From Leptothrix cholodnii SP-6 (lineage in GTDB: Bacteria > Pseudomonadota > Gammaproteobacteria > Burkholderiales > Burkholderiaceae_C), in contig NC_010524.1 of assembly GCF_000019785.1 (NCBI RefSeq), positions 4,390,001 to 4,454,000 of the forward strand: a DNA stretch of 64,000 nucleotides, written 5' to 3'. Position 1 is the first letter of the stretch. Each line of letters opens with the position of its first letter. This document shows positions 36,424-46,765 of this stretch, piece after piece. The notes beneath the pieces are model-generated. The model was not told the origin of the DNA. It saw nothing but the letters and a program-made list of their open reading frames with translations, and did not search any database. The translations under genes were made by a program, and so were the position numbers.

Positions 36424-38510
36424 CCGAGCTGGGCCCAGAGATAGCTGTATTCCAGCGCCTGCAGGTGGGCGCGCTGTTCGTTGTCGGCCGCGCCACCGTG
36501 ACCGCCGGCGACGTTTTCGTAATACAGCACCGCATGCCCGAGCGCCTGCAGCCGCGCCACCATCTTGCGGGCGTGGCCGGGGTGGACCCGGTCGTCGCGG
36601 GTCGAGGTGGTCAGCAGGACGCGCGGGTAGACCCGGTTGGCGCTCAGCTGGTGATAGGGGCTGTAGCGCCGGATCACGGCCCAGTCTTCAGGCTGGTCGG
36701 GGTCGCCGTATTCGGCCATCCACGAGGCGCCGGCGAGCAGGCGGTGGTAGCGCCGCATGTCGAGCAGCGGCACCTGGCAGACCACCGCGCCGAACAGTTC
36801 GGGCCGTTGCGTGAAGGTCGCGCCCACCAGCAGGCCGCCGTTGCTGCCACCCATGATGCCCAGCCGCGCCGGCCGGGTCACGCCACTGCGTTTGAGGTCT
36901 TCGGCCACGGCGATGAAGTCGTCGTAGCTGCGCTGCTTGTGGGCCTTGACCGCCGCCTGGTGCCAGGCCGGGCCGAACTCGCCGCCACCGCGGATGTTGG
37001 CCACCACCAGCACGCCACCGCGCGCGAACCAGGCCTGGCCGAACACACCCGAATACCAGGGCTGCAGCGAGACCTCGAAACCGCCGTAGCCGTACAGCAG
37101 CGTCGGGTTGTCGCCGTCGGCCATCGCACCGGCCGGCCAGACGATGAAGTACGGCACCTGCGTGCCGTCGGCGCTGCGGGCCAGGCGCTGCTCGACGCAC
37201 ATGCCGCTGGCGTCGAACTGCGCCGGGCGCTGCTTGAGCGTCTGCAGCGGCGCACCGTCGAGGCTGGCGAGCATCAGCCGGTCGGGCGTCAGGAAGTCGG
37301 TGTAGTGGACGAGGAACTGCTCGGCCAGCGGGTCGGCGTCGGTCCACGGATCGTTCAGGGCGACCACGCTGAGCGCGCCGGGCCCGGGCAGATCGACCGC
37401 CCGGCAAGCCCACGGAGCCTGATCACCGACGGCGTCCTCGCCCGGCAAGGCGCAGGCCTCGACCCGGTTGCTGACCTGGTCGAGCACGTTGAGCAGCAGC
37501 TGCGAACGGGTCCAGGCCCAGTGATCGAGCGAGCGCCGCTCGCCGGGCGTGAAGACGCGCTGCCAGTCCGCCCGGCCTGCGAGCAACGCATCCAGCTTCG
37601 CCACCAGCAGCGCGCCGCTGGGGTGCAGATCGGCACCGACGCGCCACGCGCTGCGCAGCTTCAGCGCCACCCAGTCGTCGTGCAGGTCGAGTTCGGCATC
37701 CTGCGGCTTGGGCAATTCGGTCAGCGTGCCGGGGCCGGCCTCGCCGCCGTCGAGCCAGAGCCAGGCGCGGGTGTTGTAGAAATCGACCGAGCGGCCGAGC
37801 AGCACGCGCCGGCGCTTCGGGTGCACTTCGACGCTGGACCAGGCCGACACGTCGCCGGGCTCGCCGGCAAACAGCGTCTGCGCCGAGGCCAGCGGCGTGC
37901 CGCGGCGCCAGCGCTTGATCAGGCGCGGATAGCCGGAATCGGTCAGTGTGCCCGGGCCGAAGTCGGTGCCGACCAGCAGCGTGTCGGCGTCGAGCCAGCT
38001 GACGTCGCTCTTGGCCTCGGGCAGCGCAAAACCGTCGGCGACGAACTGCAGCGCGTCGAGGTCGAACTCGCGCACGACCGTGGCGTCGGCGCCGCCGCGC
38101 GACAGTTGCACCAGCGCACGGCGCCAGCCCGGCGCCAGACAGGTAGCGCCTTTCCAGACCCAGTCTTCGCCTTCGGCGGCGGCCAGCGCATCGAGGTCGA
38201 GCAGGGTCTGCCAGGCCGGCTCGGGCTGGCGGTATTGCGCCAGCGTGGTGCGCCGCCACAGGCCGCGCTGGTGGCCGGCGTCCTGCCAGAAGTTGTAGAA
38301 GAACTCGCCGCGCCGCGTGACCTGCGGGATGCAGTCGCGGGCGTTGAGCACCGCCAGCAGGCGCGGGCGCAGTTCGGCGTAGCTGGGCAAGGCCGTGAGC
38401 TCGCTCTGCGACTCCCGGTTGCGCGCGCCGACCCAGGCCAGCGCGCGTTCACCGAGCACGTCCTCGAGCCAGAGAAAGGGATCTTCGGCGGACGGATCGG
38501 CAGACATCAT
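36402..38510 (-). CDS. Prolyl oligopeptidase family serine peptidase (S9A)
   Basis: A 702-residue peptidase that should cut short peptides after proline or a similar residue. The N-terminal 400 residues form the beta-propeller lid that begins [20 protein letters not shown]. The C-terminal alpha/beta hydrolase shows [20 protein letters not shown], the nucleophile Ser in [15 protein letters not shown], the Asp in [16 protein letters not shown] and the His in [12 protein letters not shown]. No signal peptide is visible, so it is probably cytoplasmic. The stop overlaps the end of the convergent LysR gene, and its first ATG overlaps the ybeY stop, suggesting coupling with phoH-ybeY. Confidence 0.93.
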   Translation of the reverse strand: MMSADPSAEDPFLWLEDVLGERALAWVGARNRESQSELTALPSYAELRPRLLAVLNARDCIPQVTRRGEFFYNFWQDAGHQRGLWRRTTLAQYRQPEPAWQTLLDLDALAAAEGEDWVWKGATCLAPGWRRALVQLSRGGADATVVREFDLDALQFVADGFALPEAKSDVSWLDADTLLVGTDFGPGTLTDSGYPRLIKRWRRGTPLASAQTLFAGEPGDVSAWSSVEVHPKRRRVLLGRSVDFYNTRAWLWLDGGEAGPGTLTELPKPQDAELDLHDDWVALKLRSAWRVGADLHPSGALLVAKLDALLAGRADWQRVFTPGERRSLDHWAWTRSQLLLNVLDQVSNRVEACALPGEDAVGDQAPWACRAVDLPGPGALSVVALNDPWTDADPLAEQFLVHYTDFLTPDRLMLASLDGAPLQTLKQRPAQFDASGMCVEQRLARSADGTQVPYFIVWPAGAMADGDNPTLLYGYGGFEVSLQPWYSGVFGQAWFARGGVLVVANIRGGGEFGPAWHQAAVKAHKQRSYDDFIAVAEDLKRSGVTRPARLGIMGGSNGGLLVGATFTQRPELFGAVVCQVPLLDMRRYHRLLAGASWMAEYGDPDQPEDWAVIRRYSPYHQLSANRVYPRVLLTTSTRDDRVHPGHARKMVARLQALGHAVLYYENVAGGHGGAADNEQRAHLQALEYSYLWAQLGQGSAAD

Positions 38511-38995
38511 GCCGCCGGCTCGGCGTACGGATCGTCGAAACCCAGCGCGGCCAGCACCTCGCGCTCACGCGCTTCCATGCACTCGGCGGCTTCTTCGTCG
38601 TCTTCGTGGTCGTAGCCCTGGGCGTGCAGCGCGCCGTGCACCAGCAGGTGGGCGTAGTGCGCGACCAGCGTCTTGCCGGCCGCCGCGGCCTCGGCCTCGA
38701 CCACCGGCGCGCACAACACCAGATCGGCCGCCACCACCGGCTCGGCGCTGTAGTCGAAGGTGAGCACGTTGGTGGCGTAGTCCTTGCCGCGGTAGTCGCG
38801 GTTGAGGCCTTGCGCCTCTTCGGCGTCGACGATGCGCACGGTGAACTCGCCGGGCAGCTCGAGCGCGGCGCGGATCCAGCGCGCCACGTGGTGGCGCGGC
38901 AGCTGCGCCCGATGGCGCGGATCGGCGAACTGCAGGGACAGGCTCAGCGACGGGCGGGCCTTGGAGGCCTTGGAAACGCGTTGGGTCATGGGCAT
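38507..38995 (-). CDS. ybeY: Endoribonuclease YbeY (rRNA maturation)
   Basis: YbeY is a zinc-dependent single-strand endoribonuclease needed for 16S rRNA 3'-end maturation and ribosome quality control. The zinc-binding signature [20 protein letters not shown] (H-x3-H-x5-H type) is visible. Upstream lies the conserved [21 protein letters not shown] place the start at ATG 38995, just after the phoH stop; ATGs at 38989 and further up inside phoH are possible. The C terminus ([10 protein letters not shown]) overlaps the next gene. The phoH-ybeY pair is conserved across bacteria. Confidence 0.94.
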   Translation of the reverse strand: MPMTQRVSKASKARPSLSLSLQFADPRHRAQLPRHHVARWIRAALELPGEFTVRIVDAEEAQGLNRDYRGKDYATNVLTFDYSAEPVVAADLVLCAPVVEAEAAAAGKTLVAHYAHLLVHGALHAQGYDHEDDEEAAECMEAREREVLAALGFDDPYAEPAA

Positions 38996-39002
38996 CCGGA
39001 AT

Positions 39003-40133
<1,131 letters not shown>

Positions 40134-40195
40134 GTCCGGCTGATGGACACTGCGCAGTCTCGTTTCTCGTCCCCGCCACGCTTCCCGCGACTTCC

Positions 40196-42148
40196 GTGAA
40201 TTCTCTCCAAGCGCAAGCCCGCCTCGCCCTGCCTGCCAGCGCCACCCAAGTCGTTCTGCACAAGGCCAAGATGCGCGTGCGCGCGCTCGCACAAGCCTTG
40301 CATCCGGCGCGCTGGGGCCTGCTGCTGGTGGCCCTGGGCATCGTCGTGCTGTGGGGTTTCGAGGTGGCCGGCTCCGGCACCACACGCGGCAGCGTGCTGC
40401 TGCGCGAGGCCCAGGTGGCACGCGGGGTGGCGGGCAACGGCACCGAGTTGCCTGCCAACACCAGCCGCATCGTGCTGCCCGACGTCTGGGAACGCAGCCA
40501 GCGCCCGGACACCCACGCCTGGTACCGCATCGAGTTCGACCGCCCCGCCAGCGCCCCGGACACCCTGATGGCGGCCTACCTCGAGCAGGTCTGCGCCAGC
40601 TACGAGGTGCGCCTGAACGGCCAGCTGATCGACATGCGCGGCAGCCTGGTCGCACCCCGGCCGAGCGACTGCTACGAGCCCGCGCTGATGGTGCTGCCGC
40701 CCACGCTGCTCAAGCCGAGCGGCAATCGGCTGGATGTGCGCGTCGCCGGGCTGGCCTTGCCGCAGGTCGCGGCGCGCGAGCGGGCAGCGCAGCTGTCGGC
40801 GGTGCGCATCGGCGCGTTCACCGATCTCGAGCCGCTCCATCGGCACACGCGCAACTACAACCTCGGCGCCGCGCATGCGCTGGCCACGGTAGCCGGCGTG
40901 ATCGGCCTGGCGGCGCTGGCGCTCAAGGCGCTGAGCCAGCTGCCCTACTTCGGCTACTTCGGCGCCGCCAGCCTGGGCTGGGCGGTGCTGTGCGGCCTGC
41001 TCACCGGCGCCGCGCTGCCGGTGCCGGCGCTCTGGACCGAGCTGCTGATCTGCACCCTCGCGCCACCCGTCGGCGTGGCTGGCATCCTGTTCCTGATGCG
41101 CTATTGCGGCCTGCGCGTGGTCTGGCTCGAAGTGGCGTTGGCGCTGCAGTGCCTGATGGTGCCGGCCAGTCTGGCGCTGGCGGCGCCCGAGCGCGTGCAC
41201 AGCGTCGCGCTGCCGTGGGTGATCATCCTGACGCTCGAACTGGCGGCCACGCTGGCGGTGTTCCTGCGCCGCGCCTGGCGGTTCTCGCGGCCCGACTTCT
41301 GGATCGGCGCGGCCGCGACGCTGGCCTTCGTGCTGACGCTCGCCGGCGAGTGGCTGCTGCGCCCCGGCGTGCTGCTGCTGCCGGGCAAGCACGCCATCAG
41401 CGTGGCGGTGATCGTGATGTTCGCCGGCATGGTGTGGCGCATGCACCAGCTCTTCCAGGGCGCCATCGCGGCGGCCGAGCAGGGCCGCATCCAGGCCGAG
41501 CGGCGGGTCATCGACATCACCGCCGACATGGAACAGAACTACGGCCAGATGGCCGAGCTGCGGGTCGAGCAGGTCACCACCCGCGAGCGCAAGCGCATCG
41601 CCGCCGACCTGCACGACGACCTCGGCGCCAAGCTGCTGACGATCGTGCACACCAGCGAGAACGACCGCATCGCCACCCTGGCGCGCGAGGCGCTCGAGGA
41701 AATGCGGCTGTCGGTGCGCGGCCTGACCGGCCGGGCGATGCAGGTCGGCGACGCCATCGGCGACTGGCGCAGCGAAGTCATGAGCCGGCTCTCGCAGGGC
41801 GGCGTCGAGCTGACCTGGAACACCCCCGACGAGCTGCTGATGAGCGAACGCGCGATGAGCGCACGCGCCTACGTGCAGACCACCCGCATCCTGCGCGAGG
41901 CGGTCAGCAACGTGCTCAAGCACAGCGGCGCGAGCCGCTGCGAGGTCTCGATCCGGCAGGACCACAGCGACTTCGAACTCACCATCTCCGACAACGGCAA
42001 GGGCATCCCGATCGCGCTGGACGGCAAGCTCGATCGCGGCCACGGCATGTCGACGATGAAGGGCCGCGCCAAGCAGCTGCAGGGCCAGTGCCTGGTGGAG
42101 TCAGGCCCCGGTTACGGCACGACGATCCGGCTGACCTTGCCGCTGTGA
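40196..42148 (+). CDS. Sensor histidine kinase with 7TM DISM-type input and HisKA_3
   Basis: A 650-residue sensor. After an N-terminal membrane anchor (residues about 40-57) comes a periplasmic beta-sandwich-like domain of about 150 residues, with WYRIEFDRPASAPDTLMAAY and VRLNGQLIDMRGS, resembling the carbohydrate-binding DISMED2 type. About seven hydrophobic helices follow (residues about 225-425), as in 7TMR-DISM receptors. The kinase is of the NarX class: ERKRIAADLHDDLGAKLLTI (His at about 473), then ILREAVSNVLKHSGASRCEV and SDNGKGIPIALDGKLDRGHG. The GTG at 40196 is the first possible start. A NarL-type regulator follows after 127 bp. The ligand is unknown. Confidence 0.86.
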   Translation: MNSLQAQARLALPASATQVVLHKAKMRVRALAQALHPARWGLLLVALGIVVLWGFEVAGSGTTRGSVLLREAQVARGVAGNGTELPANTSRIVLPDVWERSQRPDTHAWYRIEFDRPASAPDTLMAAYLEQVCASYEVRLNGQLIDMRGSLVAPRPSDCYEPALMVLPPTLLKPSGNRLDVRVAGLALPQVAARERAAQLSAVRIGAFTDLEPLHRHTRNYNLGAAHALATVAGVIGLAALALKALSQLPYFGYFGAASLGWAVLCGLLTGAALPVPALWTELLICTLAPPVGVAGILFLMRYCGLRVVWLEVALALQCLMVPASLALAAPERVHSVALPWVIILTLELAATLAVFLRRAWRFSRPDFWIGAAATLAFVLTLAGEWLLRPGVLLLPGKHAISVAVIVMFAGMVWRMHQLFQGAIAAAEQGRIQAERRVIDITADMEQNYGQMAELRVEQVTTRERKRIAADLHDDLGAKLLTIVHTSENDRIATLAREALEEMRLSVRGLTGRAMQVGDAIGDWRSEVMSRLSQGGVELTWNTPDELLMSERAMSARAYVQTTRILREAVSNVLKHSGASRCEVSIRQDHSDFELTISDNGKGIPIALDGKLDRGHGMSTMKGRAKQLQGQCLVESGPGYGTTIRLTLPL

Positions 42149-42275
42149 TGATTCCGGCCACAATTGCCGACGCAATCCCCCAGGCAGTGCATTCAACGGC
42201 CGGGCAATCCGTCGATACTGATCAGATCCAATAACTCGATCACTCGGCGGTGCCCGCCCGCCCTGTGGAGCGCCC

Positions 42276-42944
42276 ATGAAACAGATTCTGCTGCTTGAAG
42301 ACCTGCCCGAAATCCGCGCCTACCTGCGAGCGCTGGTGGTGCAGGTGTTCCCCGGTTCGACCGTCGTCGAATCGGCCCGCATCCACGACGCGCTGCAACA
42401 GGTCTCGGCCCAACGCTTCGATCTGGCGATGGTCGACCTCGGCCTGCCCGACGGTTCGGGCGTCAAGGTGGTGCAGGCGCTGCGCGACCAGCAGCCCGAT
42501 GCGCAGAGCGTGGTCGTCACCATCCACGACGACGACGATCACCTGTTTCCCGCCCTGCAGGCCGGCGCCTACGGCTACCTGCTCAAGGAGCAGCCGCGCG
42601 AGCAGCTGATGGAGCACCTGCAGCGCATCAGCCAGGGCGAGCCGCCACTGTCACCGTCGATCGCGCGGCGCATGATTTCGTACTTCTCGGCGCAGGCCAA
42701 CCGGCCGCAGGCCTATCAGCCGACCACCGACCAGCTGATGCCCAACGTGCAGCTGACCGAACGCGAACGCGAGGTGCTGCTGCGCGTGGCCAAGGGCTTC
42801 ACGCTGCCCGAGATCGGCGTGCAGCTGGGCTTGAGCCGCCACACCATCGCCGACTACGTCAAGCAGATCTACCGCAAGCTCAACGTGAGCTCGCGCGCCG
42901 AAGCCGCGCTCGAAGCGCAGCGCCTGGGCCTGTTCCGGCGCTGA
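42276..42944 (+). CDS. NarL-family response regulator
   Basis: A 222-residue REC-LuxR regulator, the probable partner of the upstream HisKA_3 kinase. The receiver has the acidic pair in MKQILLLEDLPEIRAYL, phospho-Asp54 in LAMVDLGLPDGSG, the switch VVVTIHDDDDHLFPALQAGA and the conserved Lys in GYLLKEQPREQL. The C-terminal helix-turn-helix reads LTEREREVLLRVAKGFTLPE and LSRHTIADYVKQIYRKLNVS. The ATG at 42276 has a GTGGAG site upstream. It is followed by an intergenic repeat element. Confidence 0.9.
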   Translation: MKQILLLEDLPEIRAYLRALVVQVFPGSTVVESARIHDALQQVSAQRFDLAMVDLGLPDGSGVKVVQALRDQQPDAQSVVVTIHDDDDHLFPALQAGAYGYLLKEQPREQLMEHLQRISQGEPPLSPSIARRMISYFSAQANRPQAYQPTTDQLMPNVQLTEREREVLLRVAKGFTLPEIGVQLGLSRHTIADYVKQIYRKLNVSSRAEAALEAQRLGLFRR

Positions 42945-42973
42945 TCAGGATCAAGCGCGCGGGCCGAGCGCCG

Positions 42974-43037
42974 GGCCGCCCCAAGCCGGCCCGCATCCCC
43001 TCGGGGGATCGCCCGGCGTAGCCGTCGGGCGCGGGGC
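42974..43037. repeat. Burkholderiales-type intergenic repeat, copy 1
   Basis: A GC-rich element with GGGCCGCCCCAAGCCGGCC, an inner palindrome CCCCTCGGGGG and a trailing GGGCGCGGGG. It shares this order of blocks with the sequence at 48092-48153. Both are intergenic. Such elements are dispersed in related genomes; here the two copies are seen directly. Confidence 0.6.
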
Positions 43038-43059
43038 CGTCACTTCATAATCGCGCCCC

Positions 43060-43635
43060 ATGATCGGACGTCTCACCGGCACCCTGGCCGAAAAATCCCC
43101 GCCCCAGCTGCTCGTCGACGTGGGCGGCGTCGGCTATGAAGTCGACGTGCCGATGAGCACCTTCTACAACCTGCCGGTGCTGGGCGAACGCGTCACGCTG
43201 CTGACTCACTTCGTGGTGCGCGAGGACGCCCAGCTGCTCTACGGCTTCCTGACCGCCACCGAACGCGCCACCTTCCGCCAGCTGCTCAAGATCAGCGGCG
43301 TGGGCGCACGCACCGCCTTGTCGATCCTGTCGGGCCTGAGCGTGGCCGACCTGGCGCAGGCGGTCAGCGCCCAGGAGGCCGGCCGGCTGGTCAAGGTGCC
43401 CGGCATCGGCAAGAAGACCGCCGAGCGCCTGCTGCTCGAACTCAAGGGCAAGCTCGGCCCCGACCTGGCGCTGCCCGGCGCGGTGATCCGCAACGAGGCG
43501 CAATCCGACATCGTGCAGGCGCTGATCGCGCTGGGATACAACGAGCGCGAAGCCGCCGCCGCCATCAAGCCGCTGCCGGCGGACGTGGGCGTGAGCGACG
43601 GCATCAAGCTCGCCTTGCGCGCCCTCGGCAAGTGA
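43060..43635 (+). CDS. ruvA: Holliday junction branch migration protein RuvA
   Basis: RuvA tetramers bind four-way junctions and load the RuvB motor. The 191-residue product starts [28 protein letters not shown] (OB fold), has [20 protein letters not shown], the helix-hairpin-helix pairs [20 protein letters not shown] and [20 protein letters not shown], and a C-terminal domain III that contacts RuvB. ruvB follows after 84 bp. ruvC is not adjacent. Confidence 0.97.
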   Translation: MIGRLTGTLAEKSPPQLLVDVGGVGYEVDVPMSTFYNLPVLGERVTLLTHFVVREDAQLLYGFLTATERATFRQLLKISGVGARTALSILSGLSVADLAQAVSAQEAGRLVKVPGIGKKTAERLLLELKGKLGPDLALPGAVIRNEAQSDIVQALIALGYNEREAAAAIKPLPADVGVSDGIKLALRALGK

Positions 43636-43719
43636 CCCCGGCGCGGCGACACGGTCGCGCACGACAAATTCAGCACTGTTGAAATAACCAGCCCGGTGCC
43701 AGCCTGCCGATAATCGGCC

Positions 43720-44811
43720 ATGGCCATCCAGACCGATTCGTTTGCCGCCGCGCCGGCGCCCTCATCCGGCAGCACCCGCCGCCTCATCAGCGCCGCACCC
43801 ACCTCGCCGAATGAAGAAGCGATGGAGCGCGCCCTGCGCCCCAAGCTGCTGCAGGAGTACGTCGGCCAGGCCAAGGCGCGCGAGCAGCTCGAGATCTTCA
43901 TCGGCGCGGCCCGCAAGCGCAGCGAGGCACTCGACCACGTGCTGCTGTTCGGCCCGCCCGGCCTGGGCAAGACCACGCTGAGCCACATCATCGCCGCCGA
44001 ACTGGGCGTGAACCTGCGCCAGACCAGCGGCCCGGTGCTCGAAAAACCCAAGGACCTGGCCGCGATCCTGACCAATCTCGAAGCCAACGACGTCCTGTTC
44101 ATCGACGAGATCCACCGCCTCTCGCCGGTGGTCGAGGAGATCCTCTACCCGGCGCTGGAGGACTACCAGATCGACATCATGATCGGCGAAGGCCCGGCGG
44201 CGCGCAGCATCAAGCTCGACCTGCAACCCTTCACGCTGGTGGGCGCCACCACCCGCGCGGGCATGCTGACCAATCCGCTGCGCGACCGCTTCGGCATCGT
44301 CGCGCGGCTGGAGTTCTACACGCCCGAGGAGCTGGTGCGCATCGTCACCCGCTCGGCCGGGCTGCTCAACGTGCCGATCGACGCCGAAGGCGCGCTCGAA
44401 CTGGCCTGCCGTTCACGCGGCACGCCGCGCATCGCCAACCGGCTGCTGCGGCGGGTGCGCGACTACGCCGAGGTCAAGAGCGACGGCCGCATCGTCAAGC
44501 GCATCGCCGAGCTGGCGCTGACCATGCTCGACGTCGACCCGCGCGGTTTCGACGTGATGGACCGCAAGCTGCTCGAGGCGGTGATCCACCGCTTCGACGG
44601 CGGCCCGGTCGGGCTCGACAACGTGGCCGCGGCGATCGGCGAGGACGCCGGCACGATCGAGGACGTGATCGAGCCGTACCTGATCCAGCAGGGTTTCCTG
44701 CAGCGCACGCCGCGCGGGCGCATCGCCACGCTGGCGGCGTATCGGCACCTGGGCGTGACGCCACCGCGCGGTGGCGCCGGCCCGGTCGGCAGCGACCTGT
44801 TCGAGGGCTGA
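43720..44811 (+). CDS. ruvB: Holliday junction branch migration ATPase RuvB
   Basis: The hexameric AAA+ motor that drives branch migration with RuvA. The 363-residue product has a hydrophilic N terminus, then [20 protein letters not shown], Walker [21 protein letters not shown], Walker [21 protein letters not shown], sensor [20 protein letters not shown] and the winged-helix C-domain [20 protein letters not shown]. It is co-directional with ruvA and probably in one operon. Confidence 0.97.
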   Translation: MAIQTDSFAAAPAPSSGSTRRLISAAPTSPNEEAMERALRPKLLQEYVGQAKAREQLEIFIGAARKRSEALDHVLLFGPPGLGKTTLSHIIAAELGVNLRQTSGPVLEKPKDLAAILTNLEANDVLFIDEIHRLSPVVEEILYPALEDYQIDIMIGEGPAARSIKLDLQPFTLVGATTRAGMLTNPLRDRFGIVARLEFYTPEELVRIVTRSAGLLNVPIDAEGALELACRSRGTPRIANRLLRRVRDYAEVKSDGRIVKRIAELALTMLDVDPRGFDVMDRKLLEAVIHRFDGGPVGLDNVAAAIGEDAGTIEDVIEPYLIQQGFLQRTPRGRIATLAAYRHLGVTPPRGGAGPVGSDLFEG

Positions 44812-44836
44812 ACCCGGGCCGGCAGGATCGAGGCGA

Positions 44837-45559
44837 TCAGGCCGCGCCGCCGTCGCTGCCTTCGTCGAGCGGGGGCGCCGCGGCGATCGCCGTGTGGCCT
44901 GCATGCGCGGAGCGGCTGTCCAGCGGCGCGTGGTCGCTGCCGTCGAGGTGCTGGGTGTCGCCCCAGCCGACCAGCGTGCAGCCGTCGTCGGTGAACAGCA
45001 GGCGGTTGATGCTGGCGTTGGCCACCGTCCAGGTGCGCGGCGCGTTCAGGCTCAGGCGGGTGGCGGCGCGATAGAGGCAATCGAGCACGCCGCCGTGGCA
45101 GACCACGGCAATCGTCTGGCCGCGGTGCGACGCGGCGATGCGTTCGATCGCGCTGACGCTGCGCGCAAAGAAGGCCTTCAGCACCTCGCCGCCGGGCGGG
45201 CCGAAATCCGGGTCGCGGCGGCGCCAGCGTTGTGCCAGCTCGGGCAGGTCGGCGTCGATCTCGTGGTAGGTGCGGCCTTCGAAATCGCCGAAATGGCGCT
45301 CGCGCAGACCCACGTCGGCCTGCACGACCAGGCCCTGCGCGGCCGCCACCGCCTCGGCGGTCTGGTGCGCACGCAGCAGGTCGGAGCTGTAGACCGCCGC
45401 CAGCGCGTCCTCGGCCAGCGCCTGCGCCAGGCTGCGGGCCTGGGCCAGGCCGGCGTCGTTGAGCGGGATGTCGATCTGGCCCTGGATGCGCGCGTCGCGG
45501 TTCCAGGCGGTCTCGCCGTGCCGGATCGCCAGCACGCGGGTCACGTCGCTGTAGGGCAT
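44837..45559 (-). CDS. Histidine phosphatase family protein
   Basis: A 240-residue phosphoglycerate mutase-like phosphatase. The catalytic RHGE box is in VLAIRHGETAWNRDARIQGQ, and other family parts are VYSSDLLRAHQTAEAVAAAQ, LRERHFGDFEGRTYHEIDAD and the second His in IAVVCHGGVLDCLYRAAT. The substrate cannot be told from sequence; GpmB- and CobC-like annotations are both common. A low-complexity acidic tail (PPLDEGSDGGAA) closes it. It follows the DUF1840 gene by 13 bp on the minus strand. Confidence 0.9.
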   Translation of the reverse strand: MPYSDVTRVLAIRHGETAWNRDARIQGQIDIPLNDAGLAQARSLAQALAEDALAAVYSSDLLRAHQTAEAVAAAQGLVVQADVGLRERHFGDFEGRTYHEIDADLPELAQRWRRRDPDFGPPGGEVLKAFFARSVSAIERIAASHRGQTIAVVCHGGVLDCLYRAATRLSLNAPRTWTVANASINRLLFTDDGCTLVGWGDTQHLDGSDHAPLDSRSAHAGHTAIAAAPPLDEGSDGGAA

Positions 45560-45572
45560 CGGCGGCGTGTCC

Positions 45573-45908
45573 TCAGACGCCCCAGACGATCGGCGCGTCC
45601 TCGGCGTGGCAGCGTTTCATCATCTCGATCAGCGGCCAGGCGCGCTGGCGCAGGCTGACGTTGTCGCGGCCGGGCGGGGGCGGGCTTCTGGGCTCCGGGT
45701 CGGCGGCGGCTTCTGCTTCGGCGGCGCGGCGCAGGGCTTCATCGGCGACGATCGCGGCCTCGAGCGCGGCGATCGCGCCGGGCATCGCCTCGACCTCGAA
45801 GATGCCCTGGGCCGCAGGCTCGCGGTCGAGCAGGCGCAGGATGCGATCCCCGATCGGCGCGGTCATGATGACGTCGCCGGCAGCCTTGGACTTGAACTTG
45901 TAGAGCAT
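45573..45908 (-). CDS. DUF1840 domain protein
   Basis: A 111-residue protein of a family of unknown function found mostly in Burkholderiales. It begins MLYKFKSKAAGDVIMTAPIG DRILRLL and ends with VSLRQRAWPLIEMMKRCHAE, the two conserved ends of DUF1840. Between them is a variable Ala/Glu/Pro-rich linker (AEAEAAADPEPRSPPPPG). The His/Glu in the tail could bind metal but this is speculative. It precedes the phosphatase gene by 13 bp. Confidence 0.88.
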   Translation of the reverse strand: MLYKFKSKAAGDVIMTAPIGDRILRLLDREPAAQGIFEVEAMPGAIAALEAAIVADEALRRAAEAEAAADPEPRSPPPPGRDNVSLRQRAWPLIEMMKRCHAEDAPIVWGV

Positions 45909-46030
45909 GGCGCGGGGCCGGCCAGCGCCGGCACTCTGGAGAGAGAACTCAGCGGCGAGCCGCGTAGACCTCGCCGCGTTCGAACGGACGCCCAGATTGT
46001 GCGCCCCGCAGGCGGCGGATCAAGCCGGGC

Positions 46031-46765
46031 CTACCGGTTCAGCGTGGCCGCGATGCGCTCGCTCAGCACCCGCGCCAGGCTGCGCCGGTCCAGGCCGGCG
46101 GTTTCCTGCCGGGGCAGGACCTCGATGTGCACCCGCAGATCGCGCGCGCTGACCACCGACCACAGGCTCTGCACCAGCGTGGTGTCGCCGACAAACGCCA
46201 CCGCCGGGCTGACCGGGTGGCCGGGCTGCGAAAAGCGCAGCACCAGCGGCTGCACCGGCGCGGCCTGGGCGATGGCGGCCTGCAGCAGGTTGGCGTGGAA
46301 CGGCAGCAGCGCGTGGCCGGTGCCGGTGGTGCCCTCCGGGAACACCGCCACCGTGTCGCCCTGCTGCAGCGCCGCCGCCATCTGGTGCACCACGCGCAGC
46401 GCGTCGCGCTTGCTCTCGCGTTCGATGAACAGCGTGCCGGCCGCGCCGATCAGCCAGCCGAGCAGCGGCCAGGCCCGCACGTCGGCCTTGGACACGAAAC
46501 GCGCCTGCGGGCAGACCGCGTGCACCGCCAGGATGTCGAGCCACGAGACGTGGTTGCTCACCAGCAGCTGCGCGCCGGGCTGGAACCGGCCGTTGACCGT
46601 GAGCTCGACGCCCAGCAGCCGCAGCAGCTTGGCCGACCACCACTGGATGTGAGCGCAGCGCACCGCCTCGGTGGCCGCACCGAATTCGCGCGCCGCCACC
46701 CACATGCCGTGCAGCACGTGCAGCGTGGTGCGCAGCAGGCGCCAGGCGCCCGTCACCGCACGCAT
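46031..46765 (-). CDS. plsC: 1-acyl-sn-glycerol-3-phosphate acyltransferase (PlsC family)
   Basis: Transfers an acyl chain to lysophospholipid at the inner membrane in phospholipid synthesis. The 244-residue product has an N-terminal membrane-seeking segment. It then shows acyltransferase block I LLVSNHVSWLDILAVHAV (H-x4-D), block II with FVSKADVRAWPLLGWLIGAA GTLFIER, block III VAVFPEGTTGTGHALLPFH, and block IV QAAPVQPLVLRFSQPG. The start ATG at 46765 lies 13 bp inside the end of pyrC'. A longer upstream frame in phase is a shadow. It ends the yqgE-ruvX-pyrRBC' run. Confidence 0.93.
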   Translation of the reverse strand: MRAVTGAWRLLRTTLHVLHGMWVAAREFGAATEAVRCAHIQWWSAKLLRLLGVELTVNGRFQPGAQLLVSNHVSWLDILAVHAVCPQARFVSKADVRAWPLLGWLIGAAGTLFIERESKRDALRVVHQMAAALQQGDTVAVFPEGTTGTGHALLPFHANLLQAAIAQAAPVQPLVLRFSQPGHPVSPAVAFVGDTTLVQSLWSVVSARDLRVHIEVLPRQETAGLDRRSLARVLSERIAATLNR

